Assembly: GCF_015291625.1 (NCBI RefSeq)
Contig: NZ_CP030047.1
Span: 868,001 to 932,000, forward strand
Direction: 5' to 3'
Source of the DNA: Bradyrhizobium sp. CCBAU 53421
Lineage (GTDB): Bacteria > Pseudomonadota > Alphaproteobacteria > Rhizobiales > Xanthobacteraceae
DNA length: 64,000 nucleotides
Position numbers and translations under genes: made by a program. The notes under the pieces are model-generated. The model did not search any database and was not told the DNA's origin. It worked only from the letters and a program-made list of their open reading frames with translations. Position 1 is the first letter of the stretch. Every line of letters begins with the position of its first letter. Shown in pieces: positions 27,138-35,739 of this stretch.

Positions 27138-28364
27138 TTAACCGCCGACGTCGCCGCTCAAAACTTCACCAAAGCGATCCCAGGTCTCGCCCTTGAAGCG
27201 CATCAGTTGCAGTTGCGAAAGCGGCGCGAAGTCGGTCGCCGAGGTGTTGACCTTGACGCCCGGCAACAGGCCGCCGGGCTCATAGTCGCGAATGCTGGCC
27301 GCCTGCTTCATGATGTTCTCGCGGGTCAGATTGTCGCCGCAGGCCTTGAGCACATGCACGAGGCCCTGCGAGACGATGTAGGCGTACATCACGGAGGCGT
27401 CGGCCCGGTTCGCGTCCGGGTAATACTTATCGAGGAATTCGTTCCAGGCGATCATCGCCTTGTCGGTCTTCCACTGCGGATCGGTCGGATCCTTCAGGTA
27501 TTGCGACGAGATGATGCCCTGGGCGGCCTCGAAGCCCGCCGGCTTGATCACGCTGCCGATCGAGGACGAGACGTTGTTGAGGAAGTGCAGCGGATGCCAC
27601 TCGAGCTCGGCGTTCTTCTTGATCGCCTGCGCGGCGAATTTCGGCGTCGTGATGTTGAAGAACACGTCGGCGCCGGAGGCCTTGAGCCTGACGATATGGG
27701 AATCGATGGTCGGCTCCGTCACCTCGTAACTGTCCTCGGCGACGATCATCGACGCGGCCTTGCTGCCGAGCCCGTCCTTGAATCCCTTCAGATAGTCCTT
27801 GCCGTAATCGTCATTCTGGTAGAGCACCGCGATCTTGGCGTCCGGCTTGTTCTTCAGGATGTACTTCGCATAGATGATCGATTCGCTCTGGTAGTTGGGC
27901 TGCCAGCCCATCGTCCACGGAAATTCCTTCGGATCGTTCCACTTGGTGGCGCCGGTGGCGACGAACAGTTGCGGCACCTTCTTCTGGTTCATGTATTTCT
28001 GGATCGCCGAGTTCGGCGGCGTGCCGAGCGAATTGAAGATCATCAGCACCTCGTCGCTCTCGACGAGCTTGCGTGCCTGCTCGACGGTCTTGGGCGGCGT
28101 GTAGGCGTCGTCGTAGCTGATGAAGGTGATCTTGCGGCCGTTGATGCCGCCCTCGGCGTTGACCTTGCGGAAATAGGCTTCCTCGGTCTTGCCGATCACG
28201 CCATAGGCGGAGGCCGCTCCGCTGTAGGGCATGATGTTGCCGATCTTGATCTCGGTGTCGCTGGCGCCAGTGTCGTATTTCTTCTGCGCGAGCACGGCGC
28301 TGCAGGATGCGGAGACGAGCGCGAGCGCAGCGGCAAGTGCCGCCAGTCGTCGTGTTGCGGACAT
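27138..28364 (-). CDS. ABC substrate-binding protein, tandem paralogue 3
   Basis: A 408-residue binding protein, closest to paralogue 2 by eye. The signal peptide has a Cys (SASCSAVLAQ) but the residue three before it is Ser, so a lipobox is unlikely and cleavage before QKKYDTGAS is expected. The mature protein keeps KIGNIMPYSGAASAYGVIGK, FVATGATKWNDPKEFPWTMG and VLYQNDDYGKDYLKGFKDGL. The gene has its own leader and terminator, so it is probably transcribed separately from the core ABC operon and may respond to a different ligand. Confidence 0.9.
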   Translation of the reverse strand: MSATRRLAALAAALALVSASCSAVLAQKKYDTGASDTEIKIGNIMPYSGAASAYGVIGKTEEAYFRKVNAEGGINGRKITFISYDDAYTPPKTVEQARKLVESDEVLMIFNSLGTPPNSAIQKYMNQKKVPQLFVATGATKWNDPKEFPWTMGWQPNYQSESIIYAKYILKNKPDAKIAVLYQNDDYGKDYLKGFKDGLGSKAASMIVAEDSYEVTEPTIDSHIVRLKASGADVFFNITTPKFAAQAIKKNAELEWHPLHFLNNVSSSIGSVIKPAGFEAAQGIISSQYLKDPTDPQWKTDKAMIAWNEFLDKYYPDANRADASVMYAYIVSQGLVHVLKACGDNLTRENIMKQAASIRDYEPGGLLPGVKVNTSATDFAPLSQLQLMRFKGETWDRFGEVLSGDVGG

Positions 28365-28386
28365 GCGGTTTCACTCCCTGATGGCA

Positions 28387-28428
28387 GATGATGCGTCGCG
28401 GCCCCCTGTTTCGAGGGCTCTTTGTTGT
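28387..28428 (-). repeat. Leader sequence of SBP3 shared with the SBP2 leader
   Basis: This is the partner of the conserved block at 27005-27046, with the same 19-base identical core at a similar distance from the start codon. Similarity continues into the following terminator region, so the whole intergenic unit was duplicated. Confidence 0.6.
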
Positions 28429-28465
28429 CAGTGGAAACTATCATTTTACCTGGGGCGTCTCAACG

Positions 28466-28494
28466 AAAAGCCCCCGTGGCGTGGCCGCGGAGGC
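28466..28494 (-). terminator. Probable intrinsic terminator after SBP4
   Basis: The plus-strand arms AGCCCCCGTGGC and GCCGCGGAGGCT pair with two mismatches around a 3-base loop, with TTTT following on the minus strand. It is weaker than the sister terminators and lies about 110 bp after the SBP4 stop codon. Confidence 0.65.
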
Positions 28495-28605
28495 TGCGTC
28501 TTTAGTCTCGCTCGCCGATCTGCCCGAGATAACCGCGGAGATTGCGGCAAGCTGAGGCGACGCCGTTGAGTTGAGCGCGCGGACGCCGAGGAGAATTCGC
28601 GAAGA

Positions 28606-29832
28606 TCAGTTGCTCAGATTGCTCGAGATGATGTCGCCGAACAGCTCCCACTTCTCGCCCTTGAACCGCATCAGGCGCAATTGCTTGATCGGCGCGAAGT
28701 CGGTGGCCGAGGTATTGATGCTGATGCCTGGCAGCAGCGTGCCGGGGAGATAATCCTTCAGGCTGGCGGCCTGCTTCATGATGTTGGCGCGGGTGAGATC
28801 GTCGCCGCACATCTCGAGCACCTTCACCATGGTCTGTGCGGCGGCGTAGCCGTAGGAGGTGGCGCCATCGAGCTTGTTGGCGTCGGGATAATCCTTCTTG
28901 AGGAAGGCCAGGAATTTCTGCATGCCGGGATCCTGGTCCCATTGCGGATCGGCGCCGTCCTTGAGATAGGACGCCGACAGGATGCCCTGCGAGTTTTCGA
29001 AGCCGGCCGGCTGCATGACGCCGCCGACCGAGGCCGAGACATTGGCGACGATCTGCATTGGCGTCCAGGCGATCTCGGCGGCCTTCTTGATCGCCTGCGC
29101 CGCGAATTTCGGTGACGTGATGCTGATGAAGGTGTCGGCGCCGGCGGCCTTCAGCTTGACGATGTGACTGTCGATCGCGGGCTCCGATGTCTCGTAGGCT
29201 TCCTCGGCGACGATCATCGAGGCCTTGTCACCGAAGGCATCCTTCAGGCCCTTGAGGTAGTCCTTGCCGAAATCGTCGTTCTGGTAGAGCACGGCAACCT
29301 TGGCGTCGGGCTTGTGCTTCATGATGTATTTTGCGTAGACCCGCGCCTCGTCCTGGTAGGACGGCTGCCAGCCCATGGTCCACGGATAGTTCTTGGGGTC
29401 GTTCCACTTGGAGCCGCCCGAACCGACGAACAGCTGCGGCACCTGCTTCTCGTTCATGTACTTCCGGATCGAAGCGTTGGTTGCGGTGCCGATCGAGCCG
29501 AACACCAGCAGCACCTCGTCGTCCTCGACCAGCTTGCGGGTTTGCTCCACCGTCTTGGCCGGCGAGTAGCTGTCGTCATAGGAGATGAACGTGATCTTGC
29601 GGCCGTGGATGCCGCCGGCCTCGTTGATCATCTTGAAGTAGGCCGCCTCGGTCCTGCCGATCACGCCATAGGCTGAGGCGGGGCCGCTGTAGGGCGCGGT
29701 GTTGCCGATCCTGATCTCGGTGTCGCTGGCCCCGGTGTCGTAGGTCTTCTGCGCCAGCGCGACATTGCAGCTCGTCAGGATCAGAGCGAATGCGGACAAC
29801 AGCGCCGTCAGGGACGGACGTGCGGCAGTCAT
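28606..29832 (-). CDS. ABC substrate-binding protein, tandem paralogue 4, possible lipoprotein
   Basis: A 408-residue binding protein of the same tandem family. Unlike the other copies its signal region reads LILTSCNVALAQ, where LTSC is an acceptable lipobox. It could therefore be lipid-anchored to the membrane rather than free, although cleavage at ALAQ remains possible. The ligand-pocket stretch is also altered: FVGSGGSKWNDPKNYPWTMG replaces the FVATGATKWNDP of the sisters, so a different ligand is likely. The leader is not shared with paralogues 2 and 3. Confidence 0.88.
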   Translation of the reverse strand: MTAARPSLTALLSAFALILTSCNVALAQKTYDTGASDTEIRIGNTAPYSGPASAYGVIGRTEAAYFKMINEAGGIHGRKITFISYDDSYSPAKTVEQTRKLVEDDEVLLVFGSIGTATNASIRKYMNEKQVPQLFVGSGGSKWNDPKNYPWTMGWQPSYQDEARVYAKYIMKHKPDAKVAVLYQNDDFGKDYLKGLKDAFGDKASMIVAEEAYETSEPAIDSHIVKLKAAGADTFISITSPKFAAQAIKKAAEIAWTPMQIVANVSASVGGVMQPAGFENSQGILSASYLKDGADPQWDQDPGMQKFLAFLKKDYPDANKLDGATSYGYAAAQTMVKVLEMCGDDLTRANIMKQAASLKDYLPGTLLPGISINTSATDFAPIKQLRLMRFKGEKWELFGDIISSNLSN

Positions 29833-29892
29833 GGTTTCCCCACCTCGGATCTTAGTTTCGCGTATTCAATACCATCGGTGCGGGGCGTCAAC

Positions 29893-29923
29893 AAAAAGCC
29901 CCCGCGACAGATATCGCGGAGGC
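29893..29923 (-). terminator. Intrinsic terminator after SBP5
   Basis: The plus-strand arms GCCCCCGCGA (29898-29907) and TCGCGGAGGC (29914-29923) form a 10-bp stem with one mismatch, followed by TTTTT on the minus strand. It ends the core ABC operon 26 bp after the SBP5 stop codon. Confidence 0.85.
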
Positions 29924-29949
29924 TGTTGTTTTATTCCCGCAGTGCAACG

Positions 29950-31179
29950 TCACTCTGAGGGGACATCGCCGGAAATGATGTCACCGAACAGTTCCCACTT
30001 CTGACCCTTGAAGCGCTGCATCTGCAGCTGGGCGATCGGGGCGAAGTCGGTGGCGGAGGTGTTGATCTTGACGCCGGGCAGCAGGGTGTCGGGCGTGAAG
30101 TCCTTCAGGCTCGCCGCCTGTTTCATGACGTTGGCGCGGGTCAGATCGTCGCCGCACATTTCCAGCACCTTGGCGAGCGTCTGCGCGGCACCATAGCCGT
30201 AGACGTAGCCGCCGTCGGTCTTGTCGGCGCCCGGCATGTACTTGTCGAGAAACTCTGCCCACTTCTTCATGTTCGGATCGTTGGCCCACTGCGGATCGGC
30301 ACCGTCCTTGGCATAGGCTGCCGACAGCACGCCCTGCGCGTTGTCGAAGCCGGCCGGCTGCATCACGCTGCCGACCGAGGCCGACACGTTGGTGATGATC
30401 TGCAGCGGCTTCCAGCCGAGCTCGGCGGTCTTCTTGATGGTCTGCGCGCCGAACTTCGGCGTGGTGTAGATCAGCAGCACGTCCGGATTGGCGGCCTTGA
30501 TCTTGACGATGTGGCTGTCGATCGACGGCTCGGAGATCTCGTAGCTCTCCTCCATGATGATGCTGGAGGCCGCCTTGGCGCCGAAACCGTCCCTGGTGCC
30601 CTTGAGGTAGTCTTTGCCGAAGTCGTCGTTCTGATAGAGGATCGCGACCTTGGCGTCGGGCTTCTCCTTCATCAGCCACTTGGCGTAGATCTGCGCTTCG
30701 CTCTGGTAGCTCGGCTGCCAGCCCATGGTCCACGGGAAGTTCTTCGGATCGTTCCACTTGGTGGCGCCGGTGGCGACGAACAGCTGCGGGATCTTCTTGG
30801 AATTCAGGTACTTCTGGATCGCGGTGTTGGACGGCGTGCCGAGCGGGTTGAACACCAGCAGCACCTCATCGCTCTCGACCAGCTTGCGCACCTGCTCGAC
30901 TGCCTTCGGCGGCGAATAGGCGTCGTCATAGCTGACGAAATTGACCTTGCGGCCGTTGATGCCGCCGCGGTCGTTGATCATCTTGAAATAGGCTTCCTCG
31001 GTCTTGCCGATCACGCCGTAGGCGGAGGCTGGTCCCGAATAGGGGATGATGTTGCCGACCTTGATCTCGGTATCGCTTGCGCCGGTGTCGTATTTCTTTT
31101 GGGCGAATGCGGCAGTGGACGTCGCGGCAACAGCTGCGATCGCCGCGGAAATCGCGGCGATCCGAACGGTAGAAAGCAT
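29950..31179 (-). CDS. ABC substrate-binding protein, tandem paralogue 5 (core operon)
   Basis: A 409-residue periplasmic binding protein with a signal peptide ending in AFAQ before KKYDTGASDTEIKVGN. It keeps the shared FVATGATKWNDPKNFPWTMG and LYQNDDFGKDYLKGTRDGF regions. It starts 29 bp after the LivM-type permease gene and a terminator follows it, so it is the resident binding protein of the transporter, while the other four copies look like added alternatives. R. palustris has comparable binding proteins near its pim genes; dicarboxylates or fatty acids are the inferred ligands. Confidence 0.92.
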   Translation of the reverse strand: MLSTVRIAAISAAIAAVAATSTAAFAQKKYDTGASDTEIKVGNIIPYSGPASAYGVIGKTEEAYFKMINDRGGINGRKVNFVSYDDAYSPPKAVEQVRKLVESDEVLLVFNPLGTPSNTAIQKYLNSKKIPQLFVATGATKWNDPKNFPWTMGWQPSYQSEAQIYAKWLMKEKPDAKVAILYQNDDFGKDYLKGTRDGFGAKAASSIIMEESYEISEPSIDSHIVKIKAANPDVLLIYTTPKFGAQTIKKTAELGWKPLQIITNVSASVGSVMQPAGFDNAQGVLSAAYAKDGADPQWANDPNMKKWAEFLDKYMPGADKTDGGYVYGYGAAQTLAKVLEMCGDDLTRANVMKQAASLKDFTPDTLLPGVKINTSATDFAPIAQLQMQRFKGQKWELFGDIISGDVPSE

Positions 31180-31208
31180 AATGTCTCCTGGTTTGGTTCT
31201 AAAGATTC

Positions 31209-32237
31209 TTAGTTCTTCTTGAGCTTTGCGGCCAGTTGCTGGGCAACGATCGCGACCTGTCTGGCGCCGTGCGGCACGAGGAAGATGACGAGGAACAGCA
31301 GCACGCCGAACACCGCGCCCGACAAGCCCTTAGAGATGCCTTCGGCGATGTTCGGCACGAAGATGATGAAGGCGCTTCCTACGATCGAGCCGGGCAGCCA
31401 GCCGACGCCGCCGACCACCATGCCGAGGAACAGCGAGATCGCGAGCTGGATGGTGTAGCCATCGGGGGCCACGAACTGCACCGCGATGGCGCCGAGACCG
31501 CCGGCAACACCGGTGATGCCGGCCGAGACGCCGAACGCCAGCGTCTTGTACAGCGCGACGTCGACGCCCATCGCGGAGGCCGCGATCTCGTTGTCGCGGA
31601 TCGCCATGAAGGCGCGGCCGGAGCGCGAGCGCAGCAGGTTCACCGAGGCGACGTAGATCGCGATCGTGACCACCAGGGTGAAGTAATACAGCCACATGTC
31701 CTGCGACAGCGGCAGGCCGAACGGCGCATCCGGCTTGGTGACCACGAGGCCCTGCACGCCGCCGGTCCAGTGCTCGAAATAGCCGAGCTTGAGCAGCTGC
31801 GGCATGGCTGTGGCGAGCGCGAAGGTCGCGAGCGCCAGGTAGACGCCGGACAGCCGCAGCGCCGGCTGGCCGAACAGGAAGCCGAAGCCGAAGCAGATGA
31901 TGCCGGCGATCGGCAGCGTGAGGGCATAGTTCATGCCCGCATGCTCCATCAGGATCGCCGACGTATAGGCGCCGACGGCGTAGAACGCGCTCTGGCCGAG
32001 CGAGAACTGGCCGCTTCCGCCGGTCAGGATGTTGAGCGCCAGCACCGCAAGCCCGTAGATCAGAAGCATCGTCATCTGGAAGATGATGAAGTTCTTCACG
32101 AACAGCGGGATCAGGATCAGCGCGGCGAGCACCACGAGCGAGGTGCCGTAACCCAGCGTCATCGCGCGCTTCGGCACGGCCTCGACGGCCTGGCCTTCGG
32201 TGACGACTTCGACTTCTTCAGCGGCGCTCATGATCAA
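31209..32237 (-). CDS. ABC transporter permease (LivM type)
   Basis: A 342-residue inner-membrane permease with a polar N-terminus of about 28 residues and eight or more hydrophobic segments. FSLGQSAFYAVGAYTSAILM near residue 75 and LRSRSGRAFMAIRDNEIAASAMGVD near residue 190 are the LivM hallmarks; the latter contacts the ATPase. The start overlaps the LivH stop (ATGA at 32234-32237). It works with the LivH, LivF and LivG proteins and the tandem binding proteins. Confidence 0.93.
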   Translation of the reverse strand: MIMSAAEEVEVVTEGQAVEAVPKRAMTLGYGTSLVVLAALILIPLFVKNFIIFQMTMLLIYGLAVLALNILTGGSGQFSLGQSAFYAVGAYTSAILMEHAGMNYALTLPIAGIICFGFGFLFGQPALRLSGVYLALATFALATAMPQLLKLGYFEHWTGGVQGLVVTKPDAPFGLPLSQDMWLYYFTLVVTIAIYVASVNLLRSRSGRAFMAIRDNEIAASAMGVDVALYKTLAFGVSAGITGVAGGLGAIAVQFVAPDGYTIQLAISLFLGMVVGGVGWLPGSIVGSAFIIFVPNIAEGISKGLSGAVFGVLLFLVIFLVPHGARQVAIVAQQLAAKLKKN

Positions 32238-33112
32238 ACTCGCTTCACGATGGCGCGGCCGAACAGGCCTGCCGGTTTAACGACCAGGACGACGATGATC
32301 AGCGCAAGCGCGATCGGAAGCTTCAGCTCATTGCCGACGCCGGGGATGTAGGTGCCGACGAGGTTCTCGAAGATGCCGACCAGGAAGCCGCCCATCACGG
32401 CGCCGAACGGCGAGCTCAGGCCGCCGAGCACGGCCGCGGCAAATCCGTAGATCAGCACGCCGAGCATCATGTTCGGCTCGAGGAACACCACCGGGGCGAT
32501 CATCATGCCGGCGATCGAGCCGATCGCGGACGCCATGCCCCAGCCCAGCGCGATCATCCACGAGGTGTTGATGCCGACCAGGCGGGCCGATTCAGGCAGC
32601 GAGGCGGCCGCCCGCATCGCAAGGCCGACCCGGGTGAAGCGGAAGAAGAAGAACAGCAAGAGCAGCATCAACAGCGTGATGCCGATCATGCCGGCCTGGT
32701 GGGTCGAGATCAGCTGGCTGCCCAGGAACGGCGAGGAACCGAACGGCGTCGGATACTGCTTGATGGTGAAGTCCCAGATCAGGCCGGCGACCGAGTTGAT
32801 GATCGCATAGAGCGCGATGAAGCCGGCGACGTTGGTCAGGATCGGCGCCTTGGCCAGCGGCTTGAACAGCAGCCGCTCGATGACGATGCCGGCGCCGAAC
32901 GAAAAGGCGACGGTGAGCACGAAGGCGCCCCAATACGGCACGCCCCATTGCATCAGCTGCCAGGACACGAAGGTCGAGAACATCGCCATTTCGCCCTGGG
33001 CGAAATTCAGATGGTCGATGGCCTGGTAGATCATCACGACCGCGAGCGCCATGCAGGCGTAGATCGCGCCCGTGGCGATGCCGGCCAGGACCTGGTTGGC
33101 AAAAAGCTCCAT
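32234..33112 (-). CDS. ABC transporter permease (LivH type)
   Basis: A 292-residue inner-membrane permease, the usual LivH length. It starts MELFANQVLAGIATGAIYAC and contains LNFAQGEMAMFSTFVSWQL and the cytoplasmic LAMRAAASLPESARLVGINT, which is the typical ATPase contact loop. I chose the ATG at 33112 instead of the upstream frame because the N-terminus then matches the family. The gene ends in an ATGA overlap with the LivM-type gene and begins 13 bp after the LivF-type stop. Confidence 0.92.
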   Translation of the reverse strand: MELFANQVLAGIATGAIYACMALAVVMIYQAIDHLNFAQGEMAMFSTFVSWQLMQWGVPYWGAFVLTVAFSFGAGIVIERLLFKPLAKAPILTNVAGFIALYAIINSVAGLIWDFTIKQYPTPFGSSPFLGSQLISTHQAGMIGITLLMLLLLFFFFRFTRVGLAMRAAASLPESARLVGINTSWMIALGWGMASAIGSIAGMMIAPVVFLEPNMMLGVLIYGFAAAVLGGLSSPFGAVMGGFLVGIFENLVGTYIPGVGNELKLPIALALIIVVLVVKPAGLFGRAIVKRV

Positions 33113-33125
33113 TGTGCCAGCTCCC

Positions 33126-33839
33126 TCAGTAGCCGAGATAGGATTTGCGGACGTCTTCGTTGTTCGCGATGTCCTTGGCATTGCCCGACATCACGATCCG
33201 TCCGGTTTCGATCACATAGGCCTGGTCGGCGAGCTCGAGCGCCAGCTGCGCGTTCTGCTCGACCACCAGGATGGTCACCTTTTCCTCGCGATTGATCTTG
33301 CCGAGGATGCGGAACAGGTCGCGCACGATCAGCGGCGCGAGGCCGAATGACGGCTCGTCGAGCAGCATCAGGCGCGGCCGCAGCATCAGGGCGCGCGCCA
33401 CCGCGAGCATCTGCTGCTCGCCGCCCGACAGGGTGCCGGCCTGCTGGGTGTAGCGCTGCTTCAGCACCGGGAAATGTTCGTACATCCGCTCGATGTCGGA
33501 GCCGATGGCGCCCTTGTCGGAGCGGCTGATGGCGCCGAGCTGCAGATTCTCCTCCACCGTCATGTTGGTGAAGGTGCCGCGGCCCTGCGGCACATGGGCG
33601 ATGCCGAGGCGGACCACGTTCTCGGTGGAACGGGTGCCGATCGGCTTGCCGTCGAATTCGATGGCGCCGGTCGAACGCACCATGTTGCAGATCGCCCGCA
33701 GCGTGGTGGTCTTGCCGGCGCCGTTGGCGCCGAGCAGGGTGGTCAACGAGCCCTCGTTGAGCGAAAAGTTGAGGCCGTGCAGGGCCTGGACCTGGCCGTA
33801 ATAGGCGCGCAGGTCCTTGACGTTCAGCATCGCTGTCAT
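33126..33839 (-). CDS. ABC transporter ATPase (LivF type)
   Basis: A 237-residue ATP-binding subunit. Walker A GANGAGKT is at 37-44, the signature LSGGEQQMLAVARAL near 140, Walker B LMLLDEPSFGLAP near 160, and the VEQNAQLALELAD switch region follows. The gene overlaps the LivG-type stop in ATGA (33836-33839), so translation is probably coupled. Together they drive uptake of the ligands delivered by the five binding proteins. Confidence 0.93.
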   Translation of the reverse strand: MTAMLNVKDLRAYYGQVQALHGLNFSLNEGSLTTLLGANGAGKTTTLRAICNMVRSTGAIEFDGKPIGTRSTENVVRLGIAHVPQGRGTFTNMTVEENLQLGAISRSDKGAIGSDIERMYEHFPVLKQRYTQQAGTLSGGEQQMLAVARALMLRPRLMLLDEPSFGLAPLIVRDLFRILGKINREEKVTILVVEQNAQLALELADQAYVIETGRIVMSGNAKDIANNEDVRKSYLGY

Positions 33840-34633
33840 TGGTCCTTGCTCCCCAGATAGGCCTTGATGACGTCGGGGTCGGCCTGGACCTGGGCCGGCG
33901 TGCCTTCGGCCAGCTTGCGGCCGAAATTGAGCGCGACGACGTGGTCGGCGATCGACATCACGAGACCCATGTGATGCTCGACCAGCAGCACCGTAATTCT
34001 ACGGTCATCGCGGATTTTGCGGATCAGATCGCCGAGCACGTAGACTTCCTCGTGATTGAGGCCGCCGGCCGGCTCGTCGAGCAGCAGGATCTTCGGATCT
34101 GCGGCCAGAGCGCGCGCCAGCTCGACGCGCTTCTGGGTGCCGAACGGAAGTCCCGAAACCACGGTGTGGGCGACGTCCTCGAGATCGAGATAGCCGAGGA
34201 TGTCGTGCACCTTCTTGTTCATGTCGCTCTCGCCGCGGCGGACCCAGGCAAGACGAAGCGAGTCGCTGACGATGTCGCTCGAGGTGCGCGCATGGGCGCC
34301 GACGCGGACATTGTCGATCACGGACAGATTGGGGAACAGCGCGACGTTCTGGAAGGTGCGGCCGATGCCGATCTCGGCGATCCGGTGCGGCGGCCGCGAC
34401 AGGATGCTCTTGCCTTCCATCAGGATGTCGCCGGACGAAGGCTGGTAGAGCCGCGACAGGCAGTTGAACAGCGTCGTCTTGCCGGCGCCGTTCGGTCCGA
34501 TCAGGCCGAGGATCTGCCCATGGCGCATGTCGAACGACACGCCATTCAGTGCGATGATGCCGCCGAACACGACGCTGACGTCGCGAACCGCGAGCAAGGG
34601 ATCATTCCCCTGCGCGAGCTGTGCCTGCGTCAT
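33836..34633 (-). CDS. ABC transporter ATPase (LivG type)
   Basis: A 265-residue ATP-binding subunit. Walker A GPNGAGKT is at 46-53, the Q-loop lies in RTFQNVALFPNLSV, and Walker B ILLLDEPAGGLNHEE precedes the switch VEHHMGLVMSIAD. The ABC signature is FGTQKRVELARAL, with SGLPFGTQ in place of the classical LSGGQ, as in many LivG proteins. It is the first transporter gene after the IclR gene, from which 69 bp separate it. Confidence 0.93.
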   Translation of the reverse strand: MTQAQLAQGNDPLLAVRDVSVVFGGIIALNGVSFDMRHGQILGLIGPNGAGKTTLFNCLSRLYQPSSGDILMEGKSILSRPPHRIAEIGIGRTFQNVALFPNLSVIDNVRVGAHARTSSDIVSDSLRLAWVRRGESDMNKKVHDILGYLDLEDVAHTVVSGLPFGTQKRVELARALAADPKILLLDEPAGGLNHEEVYVLGDLIRKIRDDRRITVLLVEHHMGLVMSIADHVVALNFGRKLAEGTPAQVQADPDVIKAYLGSKDQ

Positions 34634-34702
34634 CTCGTCTCGCCCGCCGTCTTCGAGCGGTGCGAGCGGCCCTGCGATGCGTTTCGCTGGACGTGATGGA
34701 GG

Positions 34703-35569
34703 CTATCTGATCCCCTCGGCCAAACGTGCAACTTTCCCTCCTACTCTGGTCTTTTTGCGTTCTTCTTTTTTGGATTGCGGCGCCATTCCACCGAGCGCCT
34801 GCTCGATGTTCCTTACCATCGCGACAAGACGAGGTCCAATGTCGTTGAGCAATCTATCTTCCGTGAAGCGGAATGCCGGCGCGCCGCAATTGAAGGCGTA
34901 AGGACCGGTTCCGTCGTTCAGTCTCAAAGCAACGCCGACGGCGGCGACGTCGTCCTGCCAGTCGCCGGTAGACATGGTGAAGCCGTGCTTCGCCACCGTC
35001 TCGCCGGAGCGCTCGATGCCGTCGCGCATCTTGGCCCAGCGGCTGCCATAGTGATCCCGCAGCTCGCGTAATAGAGCCGCACGCTCTTCGGGTGGCAATG
35101 CCCAAATATAGGCACGTCCCATCGCGGTGGTTGCGATCGGCACCCGCGAGCCGACGTCGAGCTGCACGCCGAGCGCCAGGCCGTTCCGGCTCTGGCCGAA
35201 ATAGATCATGCTGTGACGGTCGCGGCCGCCGACCGCGACCGCGCCGCCGGTCGCGCGCATCACTTCTTCTCGATACGGTTCGGACAAATGCCGAACGCCG
35301 AGATTGGCGAGCGCGGCATAGCCGAGCGCCATCGCCGACGGCGCCAGCTGATACTTCTCGAATTTCGGTACAGGTGTAAGGTATCCCAGCTTGGTCAGCG
35401 TGTAGGTCAGCCGGGAAATGGTTGGCTTCGGTAATTTGGTGCGGGCGGCAATCTCCTGATTGCCGAGCAGCCCGTCATTGGGTTGAAATGCGCGCAGGAC
35501 GTCCAGTCCGCGGGAAAGCGCGACGACGAAATTGCGATCGGTCGCTACCTTCTTGCTGGCGCGCTTCAT
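34703..35569 (-). CDS. IclR-family transcriptional regulator
   Basis: A 288-residue regulator. The N-terminal winged helix-turn-helix (about 12-75) reads ALSRGLDVLRAFQPNDGLLG, then AARTKLPKPTISRLTYTLTKLG. The C-terminal GAF-like effector domain contains GVQLDVGSRVPIATTAMGRAYIWALP and the conserved GxSxxxxDWQDDVAAVG region. It lies between the ABC operon and the divergent pim operon, so it most likely senses a dicarboxylate, fatty acid or its CoA ester and controls both. The basic C-terminus (QSKKEERKKTRVGGK) is unusual. A perfect palindrome lies upstream. Confidence 0.9.
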   Translation of the reverse strand: MKRASKKVATDRNFVVALSRGLDVLRAFQPNDGLLGNQEIAARTKLPKPTISRLTYTLTKLGYLTPVPKFEKYQLAPSAMALGYAALANLGVRHLSEPYREEVMRATGGAVAVGGRDRHSMIYFGQSRNGLALGVQLDVGSRVPIATTAMGRAYIWALPPEERAALLRELRDHYGSRWAKMRDGIERSGETVAKHGFTMSTGDWQDDVAAVGVALRLNDGTGPYAFNCGAPAFRFTEDRLLNDIGPRLVAMVRNIEQALGGMAPQSKKEERKKTRVGGKVARLAEGIR

Positions 35570-35576
35570 TCCCTCA

Positions 35577-35599
35577 CCTTGTCATGCTCGTTGACAAGG
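35577..35599. promoter_or_regulatory. Inverted repeat CCTTGTCA-N7-TGACAAGG before the IclR gene
   Basis: A perfect 8-bp inverted repeat only 8 bp upstream of the IclR start codon at 35569. Its position over the ribosome-binding and early transcribed region fits autoregulation. Confidence 0.5.
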
Positions 35600-35641
35600 C
35601 TCGTGCTTCAAAATAACCCTCCGTGTCAAGATGTGGAATTA

Positions 35642-35660
35642 AATTTCGCAGTGCGAAATT
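35642..35660. promoter_or_regulatory. Perfect palindrome AATTTCGCA-G-TGCGAAATT, probable IclR operator
   Basis: A 9-1-9 perfect palindrome in the 170-bp divergent region, about 80 bp before the pimF-like start and 73 bp before the IclR start. The length and central position fit an IclR-family dimer site controlling both directions. The regulator assignment is inferred from adjacency. Confidence 0.7.
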
Positions 35661-35739
35661 GGTCTAATCCTGGCGGCTCGACGCAAGTCGTGCAGCTACT
35701 CAACGCAAGTTCAAGAACAAGCATCCAGGGAGAGTCCCG

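Noticed and set aside
27081..28391. A 436-codon frame on the plus strand over SBP3
   Set aside because: Shadow of the SBP gene, which has a signal peptide and family motifs on the minus strand.
24327..31179. Tandem repeats as a CRISPR-like array
   Set aside because: The repeats are full-length paralogous genes of about 1.2 kb, not short direct repeats with unique spacers.
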